From contig JAIEOM010000033.1 in assembly GCA_019750455.1 (NCBI GenBank), forward strand, positions 1 through 41,254: a DNA stretch of 41,254 bases. The letters are read 5' to 3'. Within the stretch, counting starts at the first letter, position 1, and the number at the start of each line of letters is the position of its first letter. This stretch comes from Sphingomonadales bacterium (GTDB taxonomy: Bacteria; Pseudomonadota; Alphaproteobacteria; Sphingomonadales; Sphingomonadaceae). A model generated the notes under the pieces. The model saw nothing but the letters and a program-made list of their open reading frames with translations, did no database searches and had not been told where the DNA came from. This document shows positions 19,245 to 26,450 of the stretch, piece by piece. The position numbers and the translations under genes are program-made.

Positions 19245-21617
19245 TCACCCCTCGATCCGGCTGAAATCGGCCACACGGTGGACCGCATCACGGAACCGCG
19301 CCAGCAGTGCAAGGCGCGCGGCGCGCTTGTGGGCCTCCTCGGCGTTAACAGTCACCTCTTCAAAGAACCTGTCGATGGGCGCGCGCAAGGTGGCGAGCGC
19401 GGCCATCGCATCGGCGAACTGTTCGGCCTCCACCGCAGCGGCGGCGCGCGGGGCAGCGGCATCGAGTGCGTCGATCAGCGCCTTTTCGGCGGGTTCGGGC
19501 GTGTAGGAAAGTTCTGCATTGCCGCGCGCCTCGGCGGCGAGAATGTCCCCCACATCGGGATCGTCGACCATCGCCAGCGGGTCTTCCTCGCCGGTGTCGG
19601 GGATGGTGTCGTTGCCCTGCTTGAGGCTGGCGAGCACCTGCGGATCGGGCGTGCCGGTCGGGCCTTCGTAGCCCTCCTTTTTGAGGATGTTCGCCGCGCG
19701 CTTGTAGCCCGCGAGGAGATTGGTGCCGTCCTCGGTGCCGACGAAGGCTTGCAGCGCATGGACGCGGGCGAGCAGGCGGACGAGATCGTCCTCGCCCCCA
19801 AGCGCGAAGACCGCGTCAATCAGGTCGTGGCGGACACCGGCTTCGCGCTGCTGGACTTTGAGGCGGTCGGCGAAGAAGGCGAGCAACTCTATGCCGATTT
19901 GCTCAATCTCGAAGGCTACCTGATCGGCATAGTTCTTTGAAAGCGGCATATTTTCAGATGCGGCGATCCCGAAGGAAGCCTCACCCAACTCCGCAAGTCG
20001 TGACTTAATTTGCGGATTCTGATCAACAATCAGCTTTGCCGCGAAGTCAAAACACTTGAAAAGGCTCAACCTCAATCCGTTCTGCTGGATCGAGGCAAGA
20101 TTGCCCAGCGCGGCACGGCGAAGAGCAAAGGGATCCTTTGAACCAGTCGGCTTCTCGTCAATAACGAAGAAACCGACCAGCGTATCCAGCTTGTCCGCCA
20201 GCGATACCGCCACCGTCACCGGCGCCGTGGGCACATCATCGCCCTGCCCGACCGGCTTATAGTGATCGCGGATCGCCTCGGCGACCTCCTGCGGCAGACC
20301 TTCCTTCGCGGCGTAGTAGCCGCCCATCAGGCCCTGCAATTCGGGGAATTCGCCGACCATCTCGGTGACGAGATCGGCCTTGGCGAGGCGCGCGGCCTGT
20401 TCAGCGAGGTCGGCGAGCTGTTCGTTCGTCATCCCAGCGGAAGCTGGGATCGTTTTCGATTTGGCGCTCTGGGCGAGAGCGGTCCCAGCTTTCGCTGGGA
20501 CGACGATATTTTCCTCGCACAGCCAGCGCGCCAGCTTCGCCACGCGTTCGACCTTGTCGGCCACCGTCCCGAGCTTCTCGTGGAAGGTAATGCGCGACAG
20601 TTTCTCGGCGTGAACCGCGAGGGGGGTCTTCTGGTCCTGCTCCCAGAAGAAGCGCGCGTCGGAGAGGCGCGCGGCGAGGACCTTGCGGTTGCCGTCGACC
20701 ACCACGCTCGCGTCGCGCGGTTCGATGTTCGCGGTGCAGACGAAGGCGTTGGCGAGCTTGCCCGCGCTGTCCTCGCACACGAAATACTTCTGGTTCACCC
20801 GAGCGGTGAGCTGGATCACCTCGGGCGGCACGTCGAGGAAGGCTTCGTCGAAGCTGCCCAGAAGCGGCACCGGCCATTCGGTCAGCCCGGCGTTCTCGAT
20901 CACGAGGCCTTCATCGGCAACCAGCGTGAGCCCGGCTTCGGCAGCGGCCCTGGCCGCGCCTTCGCGGATGAGGGCGCAGCGTTCCGAAAAGTGGACGATC
21001 ACATGCGCGGCGCGCAGGGTTTCGACATAGGCTCCGGCGTCCGCGATCTCGACCGGGCCGGAGTGGTGGAATCGGTGCCCCATCGTCGTGCGCCCGCTGA
21101 CGATCCCGTCAACCTCGCAAGGCACAACCGCCCCATCGAGCAGCGCAATAATGCCGGACAGCGGGCGCACCCAGCGTAAGGACTCGGTGGTGATGGAACC
21201 CGCGCCCCAGCGCATCGACTTGGGCCAGGGGAAGGTGCGGACCACCGCCGGGATGGTTTCCGCGAGCACATCGGCGGTCGCCCGGCCCGGCTTTTCGACC
21301 ACGGCAAAATAGGCGCCGTCGCGCTCGACTAGCTGATCGGCGGCGAGGCCGACCTTGCGCAGGAACCCTTCGAGCGCCTGAGGGGGCGCGCCGACCTTCG
21401 GGCCCTTGGTCTCCTCGCTCACTGCCTCGGTCGCCAAGGGCAGGCCCTTGGCGATCAGCGCGAGGCGTCGGGGCGTGGCGAAGGCTTCGACGGTCTCTGC
21501 CGTCAACCCAGCCTTGGCCAGCGCATCGGTGAACAGCCGCGCCAGATCCTCCTTGGCCTTGGGCTGCATCCGTGCGGGGATTTCCTCGCAGCGCAGTTCG
21601 AGCAGGAAGTCGGCCAT
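19245..21617 (-). CDS. glyS: Glycyl-tRNA synthetase beta subunit
   Basis: A 790-residue subunit of the alpha2beta2 glycyl-tRNA synthetase; the N-terminus FLLELRCEEIPARMQPKAK and the later AARLAKADLVTEMVGEFPELQGLMG are diagnostic. It carries tRNA recognition, with the HD-like and anticodon-binding regions in the C-terminal half. Residues 371-398 are an insertion not expected in the family. They are encoded by an inverted palindromic repeat at 20427-20505 and read VVPAKAGTALAQSAKSKT and on to PASAGMTN. The insertion falls between two helices of the domain and keeps the frame. The start ATG overlaps the glyQ stop by one base (TGATG), so glyQ-glyS is a coupled operon. The frame is open to 21653. 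Confidence 0.97.
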   Translation of the reverse strand: MADFLLELRCEEIPARMQPKAKEDLARLFTDALAKAGLTAETVEAFATPRRLALIAKGLPLATEAVSEETKGPKVGAPPQALEGFLRKVGLAADQLVERDGAYFAVVEKPGRATADVLAETIPAVVRTFPWPKSMRWGAGSITTESLRWVRPLSGIIALLDGAVVPCEVDGIVSGRTTMGHRFHHSGPVEIADAGAYVETLRAAHVIVHFSERCALIREGAARAAAEAGLTLVADEGLVIENAGLTEWPVPLLGSFDEAFLDVPPEVIQLTARVNQKYFVCEDSAGKLANAFVCTANIEPRDASVVVDGNRKVLAARLSDARFFWEQDQKTPLAVHAEKLSRITFHEKLGTVADKVERVAKLARWLCEENIVVPAKAGTALAQSAKSKTIPASAGMTNEQLADLAEQAARLAKADLVTEMVGEFPELQGLMGGYYAAKEGLPQEVAEAIRDHYKPVGQGDDVPTAPVTVAVSLADKLDTLVGFFVIDEKPTGSKDPFALRRAALGNLASIQQNGLRLSLFKCFDFAAKLIVDQNPQIKSRLAELGEASFGIAASENMPLSKNYADQVAFEIEQIGIELLAFFADRLKVQQREAGVRHDLIDAVFALGGEDDLVRLLARVHALQAFVGTEDGTNLLAGYKRAANILKKEGYEGPTGTPDPQVLASLKQGNDTIPDTGEEDPLAMVDDPDVGDILAAEARGNAELSYTPEPAEKALIDALDAAAPRAAAAVEAEQFADAMAALATLRAPIDRFFEEVTVNAEEAHKRAARLALLARFRDAVHRVADFSRIEG
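20427..20505. repeat. Palindromic repeat doublet (REPIN/RPE-like) inside glyS
   Basis: Two copies of a 26-bp unit face each other, at 20427-20452 and (reversed) at 20480-20505, identical at 23 of 26 positions, with a 27-bp loop. Each unit is itself a palindrome with the core TCCCAGC-GGA-AGCTGGGA in the left copy and TCCCAGC-GAA-AGCTGGGA in the right copy. This is the structure of a REP doublet. Similar palindromes are scattered in sphingomonad genomes, and the protein-coding insertions recall the Rickettsia palindromic elements. I found no second copy in the window. Confidence 0.8.
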
Positions 21618-22561
21618 CAGACGAGACTCCACCCGGGGTATTTGGCCTGCCATTCGGGCGCCATCTTCTCGGCATAGGCCTCGCAGCTAGAGCGCGCGAG
21701 ATCGCGGACACGGCCCATGTAGCTGGCGCGTTCCTGCACGCTGATCACGCCGCGCGCCTGGAGCAGGTTGAAGACGTGGCTCGCCTCGACTGCCTGTTCG
21801 TAAGCCGCGATGGGCACGCCCGCCGACAGAGCGTTGCGGCACTCGGCCTCGGCCTTGGCGAAGAGGTCGAAGAGGGCATCGGTGTTCGCGACCTCGAAGT
21901 TCCACTTGGACATCTGGCGCTCGTTCTCGAGGAATACCTCGCCATATGTCACGCCCGCAGAGTTGAACGCCAGGTCATAGACGTTGTCGACGCCCTGAAT
22001 ATACATCGCGAGGCGTTCCAGCCCATAGGTCAGTTCGCCCGCGACCGGCTTACAATCGAAGCCGCCCATCTGCTGGAAATAGGTGAACTGGGTGACTTCC
22101 ATCCCGTCACACCACACTTCCCAGCCCAGCCCCCACGCGCCGAGCGTCGGGCTTTCCCAGTCGTCCTCCACAAAGCGGATGTCGTGCGCTAGCGGATCGA
22201 TGCCGATCGCTGCGAGGCTCTTGAGGTAGAGCTCCTGGATGTCCGAGGGCGAGGGCTTCAGGATCACCTGATACTGGTAATAGTGCTGGAGCCGGTTGGG
22301 GTTCTCGCCATAGCGTCCGTCGGTCGGGCGGCGGCAGGGCTGGACGAAAGCGGCGTTCCACGGCTCGGGCCCGAGAGCGCGCAGCGTCGTCGCGGTGTGG
22401 AACGTGCCCGCGCCCATGCGCATGTCATAGGGCTGGAGAATCACACAGCCAGCCTCGGCACTCCAGAAGTCGTGGAGCGTCAGGATCATGTCCTGAAACG
22501 AGCGCGCCGGATCGCGTGCCAAAGACCTTGGAGGGGGCGTAAAAAGGGGCTGAGCACTCAT
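21617..22561 (-). CDS. glyQ: Glycyl-tRNA synthetase alpha subunit
   Basis: A 314-residue class II catalytic subunit. The family segments are complete: [19 protein letters not shown] near the N-terminus, [56 protein letters not shown] and [13 protein letters not shown], which form the glycyl-adenylate site. The likely start is the ATG at 22561; the frame is open to 22591 and a later ATG at residue 25 would still leave the full domain. The N-terminal 20 residues ([12 protein letters not shown]) have no counterpart in E. coli GlyQ. It is the first gene of the glyQ-glyS operon; its promoter lies in the 200-bp region shared with urcA. Confidence 0.96.
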   Translation of the reverse strand: MSAQPLFTPPPRSLARDPARSFQDMILTLHDFWSAEAGCVILQPYDMRMGAGTFHTATTLRALGPEPWNAAFVQPCRRPTDGRYGENPNRLQHYYQYQVILKPSPSDIQELYLKSLAAIGIDPLAHDIRFVEDDWESPTLGAWGLGWEVWCDGMEVTQFTYFQQMGGFDCKPVAGELTYGLERLAMYIQGVDNVYDLAFNSAGVTYGEVFLENERQMSKWNFEVANTDALFDLFAKAEAECRNALSAGVPIAAYEQAVEASHVFNLLQARGVISVQERASYMGRVRDLARSSCEAYAEKMAPEWQAKYPGWSLV

Positions 22562-22657
22562 GGCGGCTCGCCATGGCCGAACACCCCCCAAGCGTCAATG
22601 CCGCAGCGCAGCACCCCTTCGTGTTCCGAGGGCGAGGTCACGTTTTTACGACATAAA

Positions 22658-22713
22658 GTCAGGTCATGTTGACATGGTCAGCGAATCACGACATATAGTC
22701 AGGGCAACCTGAC
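22658..22713. promoter_or_regulatory. Two operator-like palindromes, 40 bp apart
   Basis: GTCAGG-GCAA-CCTGAC at 22698-22713 is a perfect inverted repeat, and GTCAGG-TCAT-GTTGAC at 22658-22673 is a degenerate copy. Both are preceded by ACGACATA, so the repeated block runs from 22648 to 22675 and from 22688 to 22715, 23 of 28 positions equal, with a period of exactly 40 bp. Forty bp is close to four helical turns, so two bound dimers would face the same side of the DNA. The region lies between the divergent glyQ and urcA genes, and the regulator is unknown. Confidence 0.6.
22669..22699 (+). promoter_or_regulatory. Sigma-70-like promoter candidate for urcA
   Basis: TTGACA at 22669-22674 could be a -35 box. 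CATATA at 22692-22697 gives a 17-bp spacer, and TATAGT at 22694-22699 gives a 19-bp spacer. The -35 box lies in the right half-site of the first palindrome and the -10 box abuts the second, so binding of a repressor would block it. Start site not determined. Confidence 0.4.
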
Positions 22714-22763
22714 ATTTGGTTAGGTTGTAACGACACCAACTCTTCCTCCCCAGGAGATCCGTC

Positions 22764-23123
22764 ATGTCCCTTCGTCTGCCCTTTGCGATTGCTCTTGCCG
22801 CGCTGACCCTCACCCCCGCCGTCGCCCATGCCTCGCCGGTCAACGCGACCGACTTCGATGCGAGCGTCCCGCATGACGATCTCGATCTCACCACCCGCGA
22901 CGGCATTTCGCGCCTCGATGAGCGGGTGCGCACCAAGGTCCGCCAGATGTGTGCCAATGGTGGGCGCGACAGTGCCTCGGTGCGGCTCGAGCGTGAATGC
23001 CGCGACAGCGCCCTCGCGGCGACCGCGCCTGCAATCCGCGTCGCCATCGTCAATGCCCGCCTTGACCGCGTGCGCCTCGCCCAGACCGAAACGGCATCGC
23101 CCGCCGCCACTCCCGGCGCGTGA
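22764..23123 (+). CDS. UrcA family protein, secreted
   Basis: A 119-residue exported protein. A signal peptide covers residues 1-23 and ends in AHA before SPVNATDF. The mature part holds VPHDDLDLTTRDGISRLDERVRTKVRQMC, then a second cysteine in ERECRDSA (C63 and C79), followed by an AIRVAIVNARLDR helix. This matches the UrcA family, small periplasmic proteins of Caulobacterales and Sphingomonadales with no established role; the two cysteines may form a disulfide. The ATG has CAGGAG eight bases upstream. It is monocistronic, with the two palindromes before it and a strong terminator after it, which suggests an independently regulated gene. Confidence 0.85.
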   Translation: MSLRLPFAIALAALTLTPAVAHASPVNATDFDASVPHDDLDLTTRDGISRLDERVRTKVRQMCANGGRDSASVRLERECRDSALAATAPAIRVAIVNARLDRVRLAQTETASPAATPGA

Positions 23124-23130
23124 TGACCCT

Positions 23131-23167
23131 GGCGGAGGGGTGATGCCCCACCCCTCCGCCGCCCTTT
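23131..23167 (+). terminator. Terminator after urcA
   Basis: Arms GGCGGAGGGGTG (23131-23142) and CACCCCTCCGCC (23149-23160) form a perfect 12-bp stem with a six-base loop, followed by GCCCTTTG. The T run is short. It separates urcA from the membrane-protein operon. Confidence 0.8.
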
Positions 23168-23193
23168 GTAATTCAAGAGGACCATAACGGACG

Positions 23194-23676
23194 ATGGAAC
23201 TGCCCAGCCGAACCCCTAGAGAGCTGCGCTACCGCGCTTACTTCCGCCTGATGGATGCAAGCACGGTCGCCATTGGCATCGGGGCTGTGGACTATTTCGC
23301 TGATGCGCTGTTCCAGTCGGGGCTCGAAGCCTTCGTGCCCGCCCCGTGGATCTACGTGATCGGGCTTCCTGTGCTGTTCTTCAATTTCCTGGTGCCGATG
23401 GTGCTGGTCGTCGCGCGGTTCATGCGAGACGATTATGCCGAAGGCCTGTGGCGCCGCGCCATGCTGGTCGTGGGTTACGGGGTCGCAATCGGCCCTATCG
23501 TCCTGCTTGCCACGTCCTGGCTGCTGTATCTGGCCGTCGGCCCGGTCACACCGCCGTGGCTGCGCCCGGTCATCGATGAGCAGGAGCCGGTCATTGTCAT
23601 GCTCGTCCTGTGGCAGGCGCATCTGATGCTGTTCGTGTGTGCCTTCCAGTTCATGCGCTGGAGGGATGCACGATGA
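23194..23676 (+). CDS. Small membrane protein 1 of the XRE-linked operon
   Basis: A 160-residue protein with four hydrophobic segments, near residues 22-42, 52-74, 90-116 and 132-154, and no signal peptide. I do not recognise a family. After the second segment lies RDDYAEGLW at 78-86, a motif that recurs in modified form in the three other membrane proteins of this operon. The N-terminus is basic (RELRYRAYFR). It is the first gene of the unit and overlaps the next by four bases (ATGA). A purine-rich AAGAGGA lies some 14 bases before the ATG. A family of this type is often seen next to small XRE regulators, where the DER-motif protein DUF2178 has a similar size, but I cannot claim homology. 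Confidence 0.75.
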   Translation: MELPSRTPRELRYRAYFRLMDASTVAIGIGAVDYFADALFQSGLEAFVPAPWIYVIGLPVLFFNFLVPMVLVVARFMRDDYAEGLWRRAMLVVGYGVAIGPIVLLATSWLLYLAVGPVTPPWLRPVIDEQEPVIVMLVLWQAHLMLFVCAFQFMRWRDAR

Positions 23677-24050
23677 ACAAGGCGAACATCTTCATGGGTG
23701 CCAGCTGGACCGGATTGGTGGGACTGTTGCTGGTCGGCACGGCGCAATCAGCCGATGCGTGGGGCATGCTCGGGATGCCCGGCACCACGCTGCTGATGAT
23801 CGGCAGCTTTGCCATGCTGGCAACCCGCAAGACCGACGAATACACGCTTGGCCTGTGGAACGCCGGAGCCAGTGTCGCCTTTGGCACCATGCTGATCACC
23901 TTCCTGGGTCTCGCTTTTGTCGAAGGGTTTATCGACGGGCTGACCGGCAGTGATTCGGGTCGCACGATCCTCGCCGATACCGTGCTCGTGCTGCAGATTG
24001 CCGCCTTTTACATCGGCCTATTTGTCAAGCGCCTGCTGGGAGACATGTGA
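23673..24050 (+). CDS. Small membrane protein 2 of the XRE-linked operon
   Basis: A 125-residue protein with four hydrophobic segments, near 7-24, 34-50, 62-82 and 100-116. RKTDEYTLGLW lies at 52-62, directly after the second segment, matching RDDYAEGLW of the preceding protein in kind and position. No catalytic residues are visible and I cannot name a family. The chosen ATG at 23673 overlaps the previous stop by four bases; the open frame starts at 23610 inside the preceding gene and that part is a shadow. The stop overlaps the next gene by one base. The coupling argues for a fixed stoichiometry with its neighbours. Confidence 0.72.
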   Translation: MNKANIFMGASWTGLVGLLLVGTAQSADAWGMLGMPGTTLLMIGSFAMLATRKTDEYTLGLWNAGASVAFGTMLITFLGLAFVEGFIDGLTGSDSGRTILADTVLVLQIAAFYIGLFVKRLLGDM

Positions 24051-24514
24051 TGCCATACAAGCCCTATACCCCCACTGAGGCCGACCGTAGCTTTGCCTAC
24101 AAATATGCATGGGCCGGCGCTGCTGGATCCGTGATTTCACTCGGACTTTATCTGTTCGGCATCGACGGGATCGTGACCGGATGGACGCTCGGCGCAGCGG
24201 TTGGTGGCTTGCTGGCAAGCAAAATCAATCGCCGCATCGACGATTACTATGTCAGCCTGTGTTCGACGGGCGAGCGTTGGGTGGTTGTCGCGCTGGGTGT
24301 CTATCTCCTGAGTGGCTGGTTCACCTGGACGGTCGATTTGTCGATGCCTTCCGGTCTGGGGGTTCTGGCGCGAGAAGGCGCTCCCCTCCCGGATCGCGCA
24401 CCTGCGCTGTTCTTCGACGGGATGCTGGCCGCGCATGTGCTGGTGGTGATCTTCTATGCCGGCTACGCATTCCATTGGGTCCGCGACAGGTTCGAATCCG
24501 ACGAAGACGCATAA
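24050..24514 (+). CDS. Small membrane protein 3 of the XRE-linked operon
   Basis: A 154-residue protein. The hydrophobic segments are near 23-40, 43-58, 75-94 and 122-143. A cytoplasmic-looking N-terminus (YKPYTPTEADRSFAYKYA) precedes the first segment, and RRIDDYYVSLC lies at 61-71 after the second, again the shared motif. It ends in an acidic tail (ESDEDA). The ATG at 24050 overlaps the previous stop by one base; a GTG one codon earlier is also possible. The stop overlaps the XRE start (TAATG). Function unknown. Confidence 0.72.
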   Translation: MPYKPYTPTEADRSFAYKYAWAGAAGSVISLGLYLFGIDGIVTGWTLGAAVGGLLASKINRRIDDYYVSLCSTGERWVVVALGVYLLSGWFTWTVDLSMPSGLGVLAREGAPLPDRAPALFFDGMLAAHVLVVIFYAGYAFHWVRDRFESDEDA

Positions 24515-24708
24515 TGAAAAACCGCCTCAAAGTTCTGCGTGCCGAACGCAATTGGAGCCAGGCCGAACTCGCCACGCAGCTCGATGTCTCGCGTCAGGCG
24601 GTCAATGCCATCGAGACCGGCAAGCACGACCCTTCCCTGCCCCTCGCCTTCCGCATCGCGCGGCTGTTCGACATGAAGATCGAGGATATTTTCGATGACG
24701 AAGTCTGA
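24514..24708 (+). CDS. Small XRE-family transcriptional regulator
   Basis: A 64-residue protein that is essentially one Cro/CI-type helix-turn-helix. It contains MKNRLKVLRAERNWSQAELATQL, then DVSRQAVNAIETGKHDPSLP and FRIARLFDMKIEDIF. This is the typical short regulator found next to small membrane proteins in many bacteria. It has no ligand or dimerisation domain. The ATG overlaps the previous stop by one base, and its last 14 bases overlap the start of the next gene. It probably regulates its own operon; no obvious operator is visible in the 33 bp between the urcA terminator and the operon start. Confidence 0.9.
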   Translation: MKNRLKVLRAERNWSQAELATQLDVSRQAVNAIETGKHDPSLPLAFRIARLFDMKIEDIFDDEV

Positions 24709-25348
24709 TCTGGATGATTTCGCGGAAGAACCCTCGGCCGGCACGATCCTGCTGAAGCGCGCCCTGATCGCGATTGCGGGAGGGATTGTGCTGATCTTCA
24801 TCGCTGGCATGATCGCGGGCTATTCCAGCGTCATGATCAAGCGAGGTGGTCCGATTCTGAGGGATCTGGCCATGTTGAGCGCCATGCTGATGGTCGGCGG
24901 ACTTGTCGCCTATGGCATGTGGCGGTCCTGGCCGCGTGGACTGGAGGATGAGCCGGTTGCGCCGCGGGTGCGCAGTGCGCGCATGATCCTGTGGGCTTGC
25001 GTGGCGGTATCCATCCCGATCGGCATCATTCTCGGCACGACCGACGGCGGCGCCGCTAGCCTCCTGTCAAATACCCCGGTCAGTCCGGGCGTCGCCCTCG
25101 TCGTTATCGGCCTGTGGGCTGTGGCCGGGCCGGTCCTGACATGGCTGTGGTGGCAGCGCATCGACGAGCACGAGGCCGATGCCTACCGCGATGGCGCATT
25201 GATTGCGGCGCATGCCTACATCTTCGTGACCCCGGCCTGGTGGATGGCCACGCGCGCTGGCTGGCTGCCGCCACAGGAACCGATGGCTGTGCTGCTGATG
25301 GTCAGCTTGGTGTGGATGCTGGCCTGGTTTGTCCGCCGCTACTTTTGA
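24695..25348 (+). CDS. Membrane protein 4 of the XRE-linked operon
   Basis: A 217-residue protein with about six hydrophobic segments (near 22-42, 58-76, 96-114, 134-153, 168-184 and 197-212). QRIDEHEADAY at residues 154-164 repeats the motif seen in the three smaller proteins, again right after a membrane segment. The N-terminus is acidic (SDLDDFAEEP). No family recognised. The gene overlaps the XRE gene by 14 bases, more than any other junction of the unit, which makes coupled translation almost certain. It is the last gene of the operon, followed by 62 bp before a TraB gene that has its own ribosome binding site. Confidence 0.74.
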   Translation: MTKSDLDDFAEEPSAGTILLKRALIAIAGGIVLIFIAGMIAGYSSVMIKRGGPILRDLAMLSAMLMVGGLVAYGMWRSWPRGLEDEPVAPRVRSARMILWACVAVSIPIGIILGTTDGGAASLLSNTPVSPGVALVVIGLWAVAGPVLTWLWWQRIDEHEADAYRDGALIAAHAYIFVTPAWWMATRAGWLPPQEPMAVLLMVSLVWMLAWFVRRYF

Positions 25349-25410
25349 CCCTTTTTCACCGACTTTCTGACCTTGAATCCTCCTACCCCCTTACTCCAAG
25401 GAGCATACCC

Positions 25411-26430
25411 ATGAAGCTTGCCAATCTGCTTGTCCTGACCGCCGCGCCCTTCGCCCTGCTTGCCGCCAACCCCGTTGCAGCACAGGATCACGCCGGGCAC
25501 GCGGGCCATGCCGAAAAGGCCGCCCCCGCCACCAAGGGCCCCGCGCTCTGGAAGGTCGCCGACAAGGACACGACCATCTACCTGTTCGGCACGGTTCACG
25601 TTCTGCCCAAGGGCATGGACTGGTACGATGCGACCATCGCCAACGCTCTCGAAGGTTCGCAGACCCTCGTCACCGAGATCCCGATGGACCCGGCAAGCGA
25701 GGCGGCGATGCAGCAACTTGCCATGCAGCGCGGCGCATTGCCGACAGGCACCACCCTGCGTTCGCTTCTGACCGAGGAGCAGAAGACGCAATATACCGCG
25801 GCACTGACCAAGCTCGGCGGAAAGATCGAAACCCAGCAACTCGCAGCCGCCCCGGCCGAGGCACGCGCGCAGTACGAGGCCGCCAAGGCGCAGGGTCTGG
25901 TTCCCCCGCCCGCCGATGCGCTTGCGACCAGCTTCGATCCGCTCAAGCCGTGGATGGTAGGCCTGACGTTCTCGATCCTGCCGCTGACTCTGGAGGGCTA
26001 TGATCCCAACAGCGGTGTCGAAAAGGTGCTGATGTCCAAGGTTCCGGGCAAGGAGACGGGCGCGCTCGAAACCGCCGAATTCCAGCTCGGCGTTTTCGAC
26101 GGCCTGGCGCAGGATGCCCAGATCAGCTTCATGATGGAAGCGGCCAACGGCATCGACGAAGTCAAGCCGATGCTCGACAGCATGGTCGCCGAATGGGCCG
26201 AAGGCGATGCCGAAGGCCTTGCCGCGATCATGAACGAAGGGATGAATGATCCTGCCGTCGCCGAGGCGCTGCTCTACAAGCGCAACGCCAACTGGGCCGA
26301 ATGGATCGACACCCGTCTCGACACGCCCGGCACGGTGTTCATCGCGGTTGGCGCAGGCCACCTTGCCGGCGAAAAGAGCGTGCAGGATTACCTCGCCCAG
26401 AAGGGCATCAAGGTAACGCGGGTCAAGTGA
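25411..26430 (+). CDS. TraB/GumN family protein, secreted
   Basis: A 339-residue exported protein. A signal peptide runs to about residue 24 (PVAA). Just after it lies a histidine-rich stretch DHAGHAGHAEK. The two family motifs are present: LFGTVHVLP at 58-66 and GAGHLAG at 314-320. TraB/GumN proteins are thought to be metal-dependent proteases or proteins related to pilus and pheromone shut-off, but the bacterial members are poorly characterised. The start has AAGGAG eight bases upstream. It is followed by a second, divergent family member 20 bp downstream. Activity is inferred from family only. Confidence 0.85.
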   Translation: MKLANLLVLTAAPFALLAANPVAAQDHAGHAGHAEKAAPATKGPALWKVADKDTTIYLFGTVHVLPKGMDWYDATIANALEGSQTLVTEIPMDPASEAAMQQLAMQRGALPTGTTLRSLLTEEQKTQYTAALTKLGGKIETQQLAAAPAEARAQYEAAKAQGLVPPPADALATSFDPLKPWMVGLTFSILPLTLEGYDPNSGVEKVLMSKVPGKETGALETAEFQLGVFDGLAQDAQISFMMEAANGIDEVKPMLDSMVAEWAEGDAEGLAAIMNEGMNDPAVAEALLYKRNANWAEWIDTRLDTPGTVFIAVGAGHLAGEKSVQDYLAQKGIKVTRVK

Positions 26431-26450
26431 GACCACATCCGATCCGGGCG

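Noticed and set aside
22648-22715. CRISPR-like direct repeats
   Set aside because: Only two repeats with a degenerate second half and internal palindromes; they fit operators, not an array, and no cas genes are near.
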